A stretch of 64,000 nt of DNA from Vitis vinifera (taxonomy: Eukaryota; Streptophyta; Magnoliopsida; Vitales; Vitaceae). The notes under the pieces are model-generated. The model made no database searches. It was not told the origin of the DNA and saw only the letters and a list, made by a program, of their open reading frames with translations. Position 1 is the stretch's first letter, and each line of letters starts with the position of its first letter. Made by a program: the position numbers and the translations under genes. Shown here piece by piece: positions 1 to 12,150 of this stretch. The stretch spans positions 28,125,001 through 28,189,000 of the forward strand of contig NC_081818.1 in the NCBI RefSeq assembly GCF_030704535.1, given 5' to 3'.

Positions 1-2
1 TG

Positions 3-362
3 GAGAGCATATGTGTCGCAGTGCCTATACTGGCATGGCCAATGATGGCGGAGCAGCCCCTGAACGCGACGTTGGTGGTGGAGCAAATAAAGGTCGGTTT
101 AAGAGTAGAAACCATAGATGGATCGGTAAGAGGGTTTGTGAAGAAAGAACAATTAGAGAAGATGGTAAGAGAGTTGATGGAAGGAGAAAAGGGAGAGGAA
201 TTGAAAAAGGAGGTGAAGAAGTTTGCGGAGGCGACAAGGACGGCCATGGAAGAGGGCGGGTCGTCGTGGCAAATGTTGAATCTGCTCATAGATGAAACAT
301 GCAAGAAACGAGGAGGGTTTTTCTGGTCACCCTCCGCCCCACCCCTATTAGAATGGGTATGA
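3..362 (+). CDS. UDP-glycosyltransferase, 3' end only (UGT90A-like)
   Basis: The window opens inside the last exon of a family-1 plant UDP-glycosyltransferase, a cytosolic enzyme that moves sugar from a UDP-sugar onto small molecules such as flavonoids or hormones. The visible frame begins ESICVAVPILAWPM and continues MAEQPLNA. This is the end of the PSPG donor-binding box, including the E-Q pair that contacts the sugar. It is followed by the usual amphipathic C-terminal helices (VEQIKVGLRVET). That run resembles UGT90A members, but the sub-family is an inference. About 85 residues before the tail look normal. The last ~16 residues are proline- and tryptophan-rich and read into GC-rich repeat-like DNA, so the natural end may have been altered. 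The N-terminal acceptor-binding half lies outside the window. Confidence 0.85.
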   Translation, partial: ESICVAVPILAWPMMAEQPLNATLVVEQIKVGLRVETIDGSVRGFVKKEQLEKMVRELMEGEKGEELKKEVKKFAEATRTAMEEGGSSWQMLNLLIDETCKKRGGFFWSPSAPPLLEWV

Positions 363-1450
363 GAGCATAGAAATCGGGGATGAGACGAGTTCAGGTTTAA
401 TAATAATATGCCCCACCCCAACTCGACATTGAAATTACAAGTTTACCCCCCACTTATAAATATTTGCTTCCTTTGATCCTTTTCGGTCTTCCTCTCTTGT
501 TTTAGGGTTCTTGTTCCTTTCTATCGCTAGGGTTGTTGTTCATCCCTCTCAATGCAGAAATCCATCAGATAATCCATCCGAAAATCCATTCAATAATCTC
601 ATTTCCTCCATCTCCTCTTGATTCATCCTTGTTTATCTCATCAATTTAGGCTACTGCCATTTTCTCCATAGGAATCGTTTTAGGTATTTTTTTCGAATGT
701 TGATTTGTTTGGTTTGGGGTGTTTCTTTGTTAGTTTATGTGCAAAAGATGAGAGATTTGTTGGTGTTATTTGGGATTGTCCTTCTTATTGGGATCATTGT
801 AATTGCAGTTTAATCAGAAAATTATATTCACAACTACTAGCAGTCTCATCAATTTAGGCTATTGTCATTTTCTTCATAGGAATCGTTTTAGGTATTTTTT
901 TCGAATATTGATTTGTTTGGTTTGGGGTGTTTCTTTGTCAGTTTCTGGGCAAAAGATGAGAGATTTGTTTGTGATATTTGAGATTGTCCTTCTTATTAAA
1001 ATCATTGTAATTGCAACTTAATCCAAAAAATTTGAGAGTCCAAACGAGCAACAGATCTGTAATTTGGTGGCAACAAGTTGTGGTCTTTTTGCTAATTTCT
1101 TTTTCTCATTTCAACATGTTCCTCATGTGGAACTTACTAGCTATCAAGTCCCAAATCCCAATAGTCAAGAAATACATGCATACACAGGTGCTCAGTTCGA
1201 GTGCCTGTAGGGCTGTAACTCATTTTTTTCCCCCTATTTTTGGGCAACACAAGGTGCATACACATACTTGGGTAAGGACGGGCCGATGATGGGATTTTAA
1301 TTATAACTTCAAAACGGGGATGGGAGTGCATACCCCACCCCGCCCCGGGTTTGGGACGAGATGAGAAATAACCATATATTTTGGGACGGGAATTGGATAG
1401 GGATGACCTGCCTCAAACCTGCCCCGTTACCATTCCTAGATATGTCAATG
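318..1450. repeat. Repeat-like DNA with GC-rich islands at both ends
   Basis: Two short GC-rich islands, about 318-425 and 1270-1440, share motifs such as cggggatg, gggacgag, taccccacccc and gccccgttacc. They stand out against AT-rich surroundings and look like fragments or ends of one interspersed plant repeat. I could not define terminal repeats or a target-site duplication, so the family and borders are open. Between them lies ordinary DNA with a tandem duplication (636-1033). No gene is seen. Confidence 0.4.
636..1033. repeat. Tandem duplication, ~190-bp copies offset by 208 bp
   Basis: Copy 1 (636-825) and copy 2 (844-1033) both start tctcatcaatttaggct and share long nearly identical runs, including the stretch ggaatcgttttaggta and the end tcattgtaattgca. 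They differ by scattered substitutions, so the duplication is local and moderately old. Neither copy has a convincing coding frame. Confidence 0.9.
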
Positions 1451-3232
1451 CTAAAACCACTAGAGAACATGAACGTGTAATGCTGAAAATAACACCTTCC
1501 CATATTGGCTTGCAAATAAGAAATGTTGATTGTATGGTTTTGGTTCCTAACAAATGTAACTTCCTTCCATGTTTACGAAGGTGGTGTGTGACACCCTGTG
1601 CTTATGTGTGCCTGTAGCATGCAGGGTAACATGATATCTTGAAGGCAATGTGACAAGCCAGGGAGATTAAAGGGCAAGGAGCATCTCAATGCAAAAGAAT
1701 GAGTGCTATTGGTGCTCAAGTGGTGGAATATTTTTATAAATTTTCCATATTTAAGATCATTGTAGGCAATATTTACATGGAGGGGAACGATCAACCCTTG
1801 AGACAAAGCAAAAACTTTATTTGCATGCCTGGGAGGGAAGGAATCAATAAGGTTGACTAACATTAGAATACAATGCAATGAAAATGTAGGCAAAGAGGAA
1901 GCATAACACACACACATGTGCCACTAATACATGTATAGGTGTCTTGAATGACACATGTAGACTCGACATGGTAGGACACTTGGCGCTAATACCTAGAGGC
2001 ATAAAGATGTGGTACCTTGGTATTATGGAAAACTCAAGCAAGGGTTTACAACACATCTCGAATGATGTTGCAAACTTGCAAGGCATTTGACATAAGACAC
2101 ATGATGCACCGATGCGTTTGCATAACACATGACAAGAGTAAAAGCAAAAGCAAAAGCAAATCTTTGTAATAATGAAACTAATAACATCCAATAAGGAATA
2201 ATGCAATAGGACCTAATAATGAAAACTTATAACATGCAGTGGTGCAACAAGATCTAGAAATGTGACATAAGAGAATGGGATGTTGAGATGTTGAGGGATG
2301 GTAGAAGTAACATACGCAAGATAGATGATAAGCATTGACGGGCTAATTCCTAGAATATAACTATAAATGAAATGCCCATATAAAATTGGCATAAAAATGA
2401 TGCCAATATAAAATTTGCCTGACCAGGCCGCCTCCGTATGAACTTCACAATAAAAGTGAAGGGAGGTTGATTACGAGTTATAATACAAGGTTTGTTCACA
2501 AAAGGTCTTAGCCATTTCCTTGCAATTGATTACGAGTTATAATACAAGGTTGGGTTTTTTCCCTTGTAAAGAGTTGCTAAGCCTTGTCTGCTGCTCACAA
2601 GGGTTGAAAAGGTCTGGTTTAGAGGGCTTCAAAGCCCTGTACAACACAAAAAAATTGGAAGGTAAATTTCATGATTATGACAGCCAGCACGCTTAATTCC
2701 TTCACTGCTATTGCCTTCGGTCAGACGAGAAATATTCATAACTAACCACAAAAGCTACCAGTACTTGTAATGCGCCTCATCAAAATACGTGAGTTGGACA
2801 GAAGTCAAAAGAATAGAATGAGTGCAACTGCAGGTTTCCTAATAAATCCCTATGGAAACACTTTAAATATCCTCCAATTTTTTTATCATACAAGCAATTC
2901 AAAGAACAGAAGAGTAAAAACCATGCGGCCCAAATGAAATTGTAAAACCATGGTTTGCAACCACTCCTCTTAAACAAATTTGACTTTGCAATACTTGAAA
3001 ACAACAAAAACTCCCTTCATCCAGAAAAGATAAGTAAAGAAAGGAAAAATATCCATCCAACTTTAAGTTGCATGCCAACAACTAAACTCCATCACTAAGG
3101 GTTTCTGCGAAAGTAGTTAGATAGTTCCCACTGCATGAAGAGCAAATACTAGGGTATTGATACACTGTTACCCATATATTGTTCATCAATTGCCATAGCA
3201 AGAAGGAAAACTTCATCAGAACACATAAGAAC
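1451..3232. other. Intergenic DNA and DSS1 3' flank
   Basis: No supported gene. A 26-bp direct repeat (ttgattacgagttataatac plus aaggtt) occurs at 2467 and 2526 within 59 bp. The segment nearest 3232 is expected to hold the 3' UTR of the minus-strand DSS1 gene, but I could not place the polyadenylation site. Confidence 0.5.
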
Positions 3233-6200
3233 TTAACTCTTCTCAGCATTATTCTCCAATTCCTTCCTCAACTGAAGGGAAAAGTCATCATTCACATCAT
3301 CATCATCCCAATCATCTTCCCACTGTTGTGTTGTATCTTTTCCTTCTTCTTTGTCATCCCACTCTGCAGTTGTCAGTAACAAAAAGCAACCAAATCAAGA
3401 TGAAGGCATATGTGAGTCTTCCTCATTTAAATTGACACAGGAATCAGGTAAACACAAAACCGTTCTTGTTTATGTCAAATGTGCTCATGCCAATTTGACA
3501 ATAGGTATTGCGAGAACATGACCAAAGAAATTCTTAAAACAAAAAGGGTAAAAAATAAATCCAAGATAAGACAGCACTTTCTGAAATCATTCTGATGAAT
3601 TCAAGTCATTTAGTTTTCTCTCATACTCCTATTGACAGTGACTTTGATAGTTAAGACACAAAACTTAAGGTTCTCTTTGGGAACTGTTCTTAAATAGGGT
3701 TTTTTGTTTTTTAGAACAAAAAACAATTTTATAACTTAAAAAATGTCTGATGAATCTTTGAGTAAAAATAGCTTTAGGGTAAGAACAAGTTATTTTTTAG
3801 AACAAGTTTGAGTCGAAAAGTAACAAGTTTGAGTCAAAAAGTGTTTTTTATTGAGTATTCTAAGAAACAACTAAAAATATGAAAAATACTTTAAAAACTT
3901 TATAAGTGCATATTAAGAATGAGTTGAGAACATTGTTTTCCATATTTAAGTTTCAAAAATTGTTTCCATATTTAAGTTTCCAAACAAAATTTTATTCTTA
4001 AAAACAGTTAGTAACTTATTTTAAGAATTGTTCTTCAAAACTGTTTTTGAAAACATTACTAAACAGATCCTACATATGTACATACTTACCTACAGATATT
4101 TCTGGGTGGGTTGCGGAAGGAAAATTTTCCCCAACCTTTTAGGGAATGGATGGCAGTGCCTGGACACATTACAGGGTTGGTTGACAAAAAAAAGGTTGGG
4201 GCAACTGGATAATTCCATGTACAGTGTTTTGCTTTGTTGTAGAAACAATCACCCAGTACCATTAAGTGTGCCCAGCGTTAGATTTGTCATTAGGTAGGGT
4301 CGTTGTGCTCCTCTATTTTCATGTTCTAACACAGGACAAAGTAGTGGTGGCAACTGGCAAGTTGTCTAGAAGAAAGGGACATTCTTTTTCATGCAACACT
4401 TTCCAGTAACAATGACAAGAACAAGCTGTTTGGCACAGCTTCCCAAACCACGGAACCCATGTCAACTGTTTGCAAAGAAGTGAGCAGCAACATAATGTGT
4501 TACTCCTAGTCCCCCCCCCCCACCCTCCAACCCTGAGGTAGCAGTGCCCTCTGGCAATGAACAGTGTCCCAAGTTTCAGCCTCCCTGTTATTTAAGTAAT
4601 AAAAGGGCAAACCCATCTCCTGGGGTTATTTATATATAAGTGTGTGCATGTAATTAGTTACTACTGCTTATATAAAGAACCTGTCTTGCTCCAATTTGGT
4701 TTAGAAAGCTGACTTCACATTCAAATGGACCAAGCACAGGCAAAACACTAAAACCCAATAATGATCCAAACTGGGAACTGAGACAGGTTTAAATCCCCTT
4801 CACCAGCCCTATCCTGACTAACAGAGGACACCATATCTGTTCTGATGATGGATTGGATGGCTTACACAATTGCCATACCCTATTGTCACCCCTTCTCTTA
4901 ACCTCAAGCTAATCAGATAGGTACCATAGCACTAACAAACTCCCACTATGTTTAGAATTGACTCATCATCCTCATCAAACAAGAAAGAATGCCCCAGCTT
5001 ACCCTATTTTGGTATAAATCCAAAGAAAAACTGTCTAGATAGTAAAATTTATCCAATTTAATAAATACTAGCCCACATCATTTCCTCTTCCACAAGGTTT
5101 TTCCAATCCATTGCGGGCACATTAGCTGACACACCAAAAATAAGATTCCATCAACTTGACAACTGCATCACTAATGTTTTCCCTCATGCCTCCATCCTCA
5201 ACTACTTTGCTAAAGAAGCCAACTAATCCTAGCACTTTTCATCATACAATGAAAGAACACAGCACATTTCTCTCCGTCTATGATCATTATCCTCAAGTTT
5301 TATCTTCAAACTGGTAATCTAAGCCTAGCTGACTTCCAGCATGTGTCTCCTTTCCTATGAAGCCGAAACTTCCAATTCATCTCTTAGATTCAAGATACAT
5401 TTATATTGTAAAAGTCATTCACAATTACCACTCTTCCCTAACCTTAATTACCTACTTGACGATTTATAACATGTTAAGAGATGTAGCTAGGCTTACCCAA
5501 AAAACAAAACTAGATTCTGACAATTACTAGATTGCCTAGAAAATATAGATCCTCAAAAAATATACATTTTGATCCAAAACAGCCGAACTCTCTGCGAAGC
5601 GGTTCTCTAAAAGAAGCAAAACATCATCAATGTCCCACATAGAAATAATGGAAACTGCCACCAAAGGAGTAGATGGAAGAAACCATCCACCCTAAAGAAT
5701 GACTTGGGCCCAAGTGAAACAATTCCCATGCAAAAGGCAAGTGAATATAGGAATTGTTGTCAACAAACTTCAAAAAGAGTCCCATTGTTCAATTTATCAG
5801 GTCCTATTGAATAGTAACCACGGAAATACACCAAACTAAAGTCATCTTTAGTAGACCACCAAAATAGCATAATCATGTTGCATGTCCAAATTCAATAGAA
5901 AAATTGTCTTACGTCAAACCCTACACAATGTGTAAAAGTAAGTAGCTTCAATGTTCTCCAATTCACCAAACACTGAATAAAGCAAAACAATAAAATCCAG
6001 TCCTGATAGGATCCCTGGAGTGGATAGCCTCCACATAAGGGCTGGTGGGCTTTTTTGTTTTTCTCTTTGGTTGTGAGGCTTTAGCTAGATTGTATACTCC
6101 CTGTATACGTGTGGCTTTTTGGCCTCTTATCAATATATTCTGTGCTTACTTATCAAAAAAAAAAAAAAAAATCCAGTCCTGATCACTATCTTATACCATG

Positions 6201-6897
6201 TGATGGTCACATCTCAAGGGTTTCTGATGCATAAAAACTCTCTTAATCTTTGCATGAATCAAAGTAGAATTACTCACAAGACTTCCATAAGTCAGGCCAA
6301 ACTTTAATTCTTTAATATATTTACAACCTCAATCCACTCAGCTCAAGAAAATAGCCTACAAAATCGTGTTTAAATCTATAGCACATAGATCCATCGGATT
6401 CCACCAGTACTCATAATTCAAAATCCTCTCCTCTCTTAAAGCTCAAGCCCTACATAGAAACTCCTTCACCCACTAGACTCCCCATCAAAGAATATTTAAC
6501 AAGATATCATTACCTTATTCCTCAATCAAATGAAGCCACAAAAATCAACTAGCTCTCTCAAAACTCTATAATCACTCAACAACTGATTCTTTCACTGCCA
6601 AATAATGAACACACAAGTAATTTTATAGATACAAATCACAGTGAAGAGGTTTCCTCATGCATGTATTCTTTGAAAGCATAAACCACCTTCATTTCTTTAC
6701 AATGAAAAATGAACAAAATACACCAAGGAAAATCAATCATTGATGAAAAAAAAAAAAAAAAAAGGCCAAAATTTGCAAGGTTAAACACAACAATGAGCAA
6801 AATTACCTTCATTGATCTCAAATTCCTCAAACTCGTCATCATCCTCAAACAAATCAACCTTCGGATCTTCATTCGCTACCTTGGGCTCCTTCTCCAT
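3233..6897 (-). CDS. DSS1: 26S proteasome complex subunit DSS1/SEM1
   Basis: This small acidic protein of the proteasome regulatory lid also stabilises BRCA2 and TREX-2 complexes in eukaryotes. Two coding exons on the minus strand, 6807-6897 and 3233-3363, join in phase 1 to give 73 residues, the usual family length (Arabidopsis about 74). Exon 1 encodes MEKEPKVANE and the acidic core DLFEDDDEFEEFEINE. Exon 2 encodes QWEDDWDDDDVNDDFS and the C-terminal helix QLRKELENNAEKS. The two acidic/aromatic blocks and the helix are the family signature. The donor (AAG|GTAATT) and acceptor (CTGCAG|AGTGG) are canonical. The intron is 3,443 bp, very long for a 222-bp coding sequence, and carries a LINE tail and a MITE-like element. 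A 5'-UTR intron at about 6916-7057 is plausible (donor GTAAGC, acceptor TTGCAG). Confidence 0.95.
3668..4073. mobile_element. MITE-like AT-rich element in the DSS1 intron
   Basis: The segment opens aggttctctttgggaactg and closes aaacattactaaacagatcct. The reverse complement of the end (aggatctgtttagtaatg) resembles the start, giving imperfect terminal inverted repeats of about 20-25 bp around an AT-rich interior with short internal repeats such as ccatatttaagttt. No transposase frame is present. I see no clear target-site duplication, so the class is uncertain. Confidence 0.4.
5992..6183 (+). mobile_element. 5'-truncated L1-type LINE tail with target-site duplication
   Basis: A 160-bp insert (6008-6167) carries the typical 3' tail of plant L1 LINEs: gtatactccctgtatacgtg, then ggcctcttatcaatatattc, then tatcaa running into poly(A). 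It is bounded by a target-site duplication containing aatccagtcctgat, seen at 5994-6007 and ending at 6183; adjacent A residues make its left edge ambiguous by a few bases. It is 5'-truncated, codes for nothing, and sits inside the DSS1 intron in the orientation opposite to the gene. The near-identical duplication suggests a fairly recent insertion. Confidence 0.85.
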
Positions 6898-7090
6898 TCT
6901 TCAATCTGACAGCTCCTGCAATCACCACCCTATTACAACCTATCAGCCTCAAAATCAAAAACTCACTTCAACCCCAAAACCCTAGATCGCATTCACCATT
7001 TCTCACAAAACCCAAACCCTAAAACACAAAAGCACATACATATAGGGAGAGGCTTACGATTCAGAGAGAGAGAAGTGTGCTTCAGGTTTC
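6898..7090 (-). promoter_or_regulatory. DSS1 leader and core promoter with telo-box motifs
   Basis: Upstream of the DSS1 start lie two AAACCCTA-type telo-box elements (6977-6984 and around 7014-7021). These are common near the start of plant housekeeping and translation-related genes. A pyrimidine-rich (CT)n stretch on the gene strand at 7061-7072 lies just 5' of a possible leader-intron donor at 7057. Their role here is inferred from motif and position only. Confidence 0.4.
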
Positions 7091-9199
7091 GTGTTTTGCA
7101 AACCTACTGATTTCGATGGCCCCGATCATATGGCATCCGGAAGCTTAAGGCTAAAGTCACCCGCGGGTATGCGGTGGACCCTATGGATGACAAACACGCG
7201 GATGGTTGAAAGGGTGGGTGTCCACGTGCGAGAAACAATAAGCTTATTTGAAAACATTTTTCAAAAAACAGTTTTTAAAAACACTTGTTAATTATTATTT
7301 TGAAGAGTAAAATTTAGTTTGTGAGAATATAAAAAACGTTTTTTTCAACTTATTTTCTAAAAAGCAAAGCTTTCAATATGTTGTCCATCTTACAAAGTAA
7401 AAATAACCAAAGACAACTCAAATTTGTTTTTAAAAAATAATATGTTTTCAAAACAAATTCTTAAAAATTGTTTTTATTAAAAATTTATCAAATGTATTTT
7501 CTAAATTAGAAAAAAAATTTCAAGACTAATTTCCAAATGGAACGTATTTATGGGAAAAGTGTGTTTTGGTACAAAAATTTAAAAGATAAACAAAAAAATA
7601 AAAACCCAAATTTACGAAATCCAAATTTAACACATTTACTACTTTTTGTACACTTACTACATTCAATCATTTAATTATAACATTTAATCAAATATATACT
7701 ATCTTTTATTATTCAAGCACAACATTTGATCATAGAATACATAAAATTTAAATAGTTTTTTTTTCAAATATCTATATCAAGACACACTTTCCCTCTTGTC
7801 TATTCCATTTGTTCTCTTTATATTCGGGTTTAATCTTTTTATATCGGAGTGACAACTCGAGCGGATTGGGCTAAGTTTGCATCCAACCCAAACCCAAGTT
7901 AAATTGATAAACATTCAATTTAACTTTTAACTCAAGGTATTCAATCTAAGTCTAATATATCCTTACTTTTTTAAGTTTGGATTAGCTTCGGGTGTAACTC
8001 CAGGTTGTTCAATTTGAATGAGTTAAATTTGAGTTGAATTGGTTAAACCCATATGCAATGATATATAAATATTTTTTTTTAACTTTATCCTTTATACATT
8101 TATACCAAAATTCAAATAATAAATAACACACCATTTCGAAGTAATAACAAACAAAAAATAGAAAATAACATTTTCTTTATTAAAATGATTTAAAAACATA
8201 TAATTTGAATATTATTATAGATAATAATATAAAATATTAAATGGGATTTGAGTTACCCAACTTGAATTGAGTACAAGTTGAGAAAACTAAACTCGAGCCC
8301 AACCCAAGTATTAAATATGTTTGTCCAATCCTTTCCATAAAGCAGGCTCGATTCAAATTGTTTCTAGCCAACTCATCTAAATTGCATCCGGATTTAGGTT
8401 TTTTTAATCCTACTATTATTTGCCTACATATGGACACATAGAAACTTCATTTGGAAAGATACCAAGCATCTTTGTGAAATATGCTATATGGCGAGTAAAG
8501 ACAAACCAAAAGAAAGATGATACAATATGACAAATGTTCAGTGAGGCCATTGTCAAACAGATTTAACCCTTAACTTCTACTGTATTCCCAAATGTGATTT
8601 GTGAGATGTATACTGGTGACAGCTAAAAACCATGGCCATGTACAAGATCACCAAACAAAATTCATTCAGTCTACACTGTCAAATAGGATCATTTACTTTT
8701 CCAGGAAAAAAAATTCACCCTGATTGGAGCTGTCATTGTTTAGGATGTACTGAGACTGTCTTAACTGGTAGTGGTCTGTTTGTCTTATGCCTCAGAGAAT
8801 TATATGCAGAGGTAGAAAGCATATAATAAGCTAAAAGTGACATTATTTTTGTAAGAAAACATACCTTTTCTGTTGTTTTTTCGATCTTTCAGAGGCCGGC
8901 GATGGTATTTTAAGAACAGAAAGTAAGGTGGCATATGCAGATTGTAAAATCTCTAGGACGATGCCACCGATCCTTTTCCAATCTATTGATATTAAACAAT
9001 GAAGAGAACCCCACATCTTGGACCTGCAAAGATCAAATATCACTGCTACTTCCAACCATTTGCTTTTCATAGAGTTGCTACAAATAACCCCAGTTCATAT
9101 TGCAAGTTGCAACTTGTTAAGAAGTTCTACCTTCCTTAAGGAACCAAAACCTCCTGTTCTATGGCCTCTTTAGTGTCTACTCAGTAAGGGTTTGACATC
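7091..9199. other. AT-rich intergenic DNA with repeat-like segments
   Basis: No gene is supported. Around 7230-7560 there is AT-rich sequence with aaaacagtttttaaaaac-type motifs similar to those at 3668-4073. At about 7850-8440 the ends carry inverted motifs: gcggattgggc and ccaacccaaacccaag on the left, gagcccaacccaag and gtccaatcc on the right. This suggests an unidentified non-autonomous repeat. The part nearest 9199 should hold the promoter and leader of the receptor kinase. Confidence 0.4.
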
Positions 9200-12150
9200 A
9201 TGGATGAATCCATCTTGCATACTCATAAATGGCAGAGGACTAAGTGTCTGAAATTGCTCTTTGTTGTATATATTTTTATTGTGATCGGTGCTGTAAATTT
9301 TGCAGTTTGTCATCCTTCTGCAAGTGACTGCATACTTGATTTTCAGTCTTTGTCATCCTCATCTTCAAGCTGTGAAGAGGGTGATTGGGGAAGTTTTCTA
9401 AACAAGGGCTGCTGTGGAGCAGCTTTTGGTGGATATCTCTATTCACTGGGGAAGCATGCAAATGAAACAGGGAAAGTATACTTGAATTCCACTGAACAGA
9501 GGAATTGCTTGACTTCAATGAAACGTTTTGAGGCAGATGCTGTCAGTTGTGGAATTGAGAAGCTAACAAGTGGTACTGGGGGCTGTTCTGACTTCTTTGT
9601 CTTTGATGTCACTGAAAAGTTGGGAGATGAATTTAGGAGTTTGGAGGAAAATTGCAAATTTGTGAGTCCTGATGGAGAATGGGATCAATCATGTAGTTCT
9701 TGTGTGACGAGTTGGGAAGACATAAGAGGAATACACTCCACTTTGAAGGATGAAACTGATGTTTGTAGGTTTGCAGTGCTGGTATCACTAATAAGCAGCA
9801 GAACTGAAGATGAGTCATGGTTTGGAAAAATTTACACATGCCTCAGGGAGCAGGACATTGACAAAGGTATGTAGCTTGAAAGTATATAGGGTACTGGCTT
9901 TCTTGAGCTTAATCAAGTTCAAGTTTACTTCTTCTAACACCATCTATGTACTATTACTTGATAACAATCTAGGTCATTTCCATTTTCAATCAAATACGCG
10001 GTCCTCTGGACGGGATGAAACATCAAGGAGTCATACAAAGTTTAAAATTAGCACAGGTGAGTCTGCATCCACCATCATATCATCACATCATATCTTAGAT
10101 GGTTTGTTCTTTTCAATTAACTATGGAGAATTTTTACACGCGTACAGGTTTATGGTTTCTGATAGGAGGTCTCATAGCGATGGCTTTGATAATAACCATT
10201 GGTATATGGTTCTTGTTAAGGAGATGGTGTAAATCATATGCTATACCAAAGAGAGCAGGTACAGCATTACAGCATTTCATATTCAATATCAGAAACCAAA
10301 AGTTCCCATACAAATAGCTTATGATATATGTATATAGTGATTCTGTTTATTCATTTGACAGCATTAAAAGCCGTGGCACCAGAGGGGCCTGGTTGTATGA
10401 AAATCTCAATCAAGGAGGTCTACTCTGCCACAAACAATCTAAATGAGAAGAACATCATTGGTGAAGGAACAGCAGGTGAGAACCCAAGTGAAAGAGACAT
10501 GGAACTTGGTCTACCAAGCCACACTAAAGAGAAACATCTTCCTTTTTGTTGCCCACTTTCCGCCATTTTCTTTGACACTTTTTCTAATATCCTTTCACGG
10601 TATTTGAAACAACAACATCAAGGAATGTATCTATGTTGTCTAGAATGGGTCTTTGAGAAGTACTAAGAATGAAATTATGATAAAAGTCACAATAGATTTG
10701 TGTCTGTGTATGCATGTTTTTTAAGTTTGCAAGTGTGTGACCAACATGATCATAACATATGGTTTTCAACTTTGACATCTCGTTTGGATGTTATATCAGG
10801 AAAGGTATACAGAGGCATACTACAAAACAATCAACATGTTGCAGTCAAGCACATCATCAATGACAATCATATGGAGACCTTTGTCAGGGAGATCACAAGC
10901 TTATCACACATCAAACATCCAAATCTTGTGGCCTTACTGGGTTATTGTGAAGTAGAAGATGAGTGCTTCCTTGTTTATGAACTATGTCCCGATGGAAACC
11001 TCTCAGAGTGGCTTTTTGGTATCCCTTTTTCTTATTATGAAGTTATTCTCTCTGTTTGATTCCTTCATTGCCAGTAAATATAAGTTGATGCATGACAGGG
11101 AAGGATAAAGTCCTGTCTTGGATTCAAAGGCTTGAGATTGCAATCGACAGTGCTCAAGGTCTTCTTTTCCTCCACACATATCCAGCAGGATGCATTGTTC
11201 ACCGTGATATCAAGGTCCTTCCCATTAGTATAGTTCTTGCATTTCTCATGAATATATCAGTATGCAATGCCTGTTGATAGTTTTTTGTTCACATCTCTAA
11301 TAATACTATAGGTTGGATGGATCTAAACTATTACAGAATCCAAAAAAACTCCAAACTATAAAACAATTTTGTGCCTTATGCTTGACCAAGTTTTCTCTAG
11401 ACGCTATTCTTATGTTTCCCAATTAGCAGTAATATGATATATGACACAAAAAGGGAAAGACTCCAGTCCACTGATGAAAATAGCTTTTAATTCCTGCAGC
11501 CAACAAACATTCTTCTTGGAGCAAACTTTGAAGCCAAGCTGTCTGACTTTGGATTGTCCAAGGTTATTGACCAGGGTGAATCCCATGTTAGCTCAGAAGT
11601 CAGAGGAACTTTTGGCTATATGGATCCTGAGTACCAATCCAACCACCATGTCAACCCATCTGGTGATGTATACAGCTTTGGGATAGTGCTTCTTCAAATC
11701 CTCTCAGGGAAGAAAGTTATAAATCTGAATCTGAAGAAACCAATGTCTTTAGATAAAATGGTAAAAAAAATCACTGCCTGCATTTGTTTTCCGATTCTAA
11801 ATTCTCTTGACCTATGAACTGCAATTTTATTCTTTTATATTTCTGCTGTCCAGGCCAAAATCCTTACAAAAGATGGAAGCATAACAGAATTTGTAGATCC
11901 TAAACTTGATGGGGAGTACTCAGCAGAAGCTTTTGACCTGATACTTAAGCTTGCTCTCTCATGCACATCGCTTAAGCAACAACGGCCATCTATGGAACAA
12001 GTTGTTCTGAGGTTAGAAAAGGCCCTTGAAATCTCAACTATGGCAAAGGCTTGTACACCTCAACTGACACCAAATCGTCTATCATCTGGAGAAAAGAGAT
12101 TTCTCGACGAGATTCATTGTTACAATAATATCTTGTTTGACAGTACATGA
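9200..12150 (+). CDS. SPARK-domain receptor-like serine/threonine kinase
   Basis: Plasma-membrane receptor kinase of 622 aa in eight exons: 9200-9866, 9973-10056, 10148-10258, 10362-10475, 10800-11018, 11099-11214, 11500-11760, 11854-12150. All junctions are GT-AG and in phase. Residues 1-38 contain a hydrophobic signal segment. Residues ~45-220 form a cysteine-rich ectodomain (CILDF, CEEGDWGSFL, GCCGAAF, STEQRNC, CGIEKLTSG, CRFAVLVSL) of the SPARK type found in plant kinases such as rice ARK1. One transmembrane helix follows at ~253-275. The kinase looks active: GEGTAGKVYRG glycine loop (~319), VAVK lysine (~339), HRDIKP catalytic loop (~432), DFG (~451) and GTFGYMDPEY activation segment. 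Some SPARK kinases act in arbuscular mycorrhiza, but a symbiotic role here is not shown. The C-terminal tail after the kinase is short. Confidence 0.9.
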
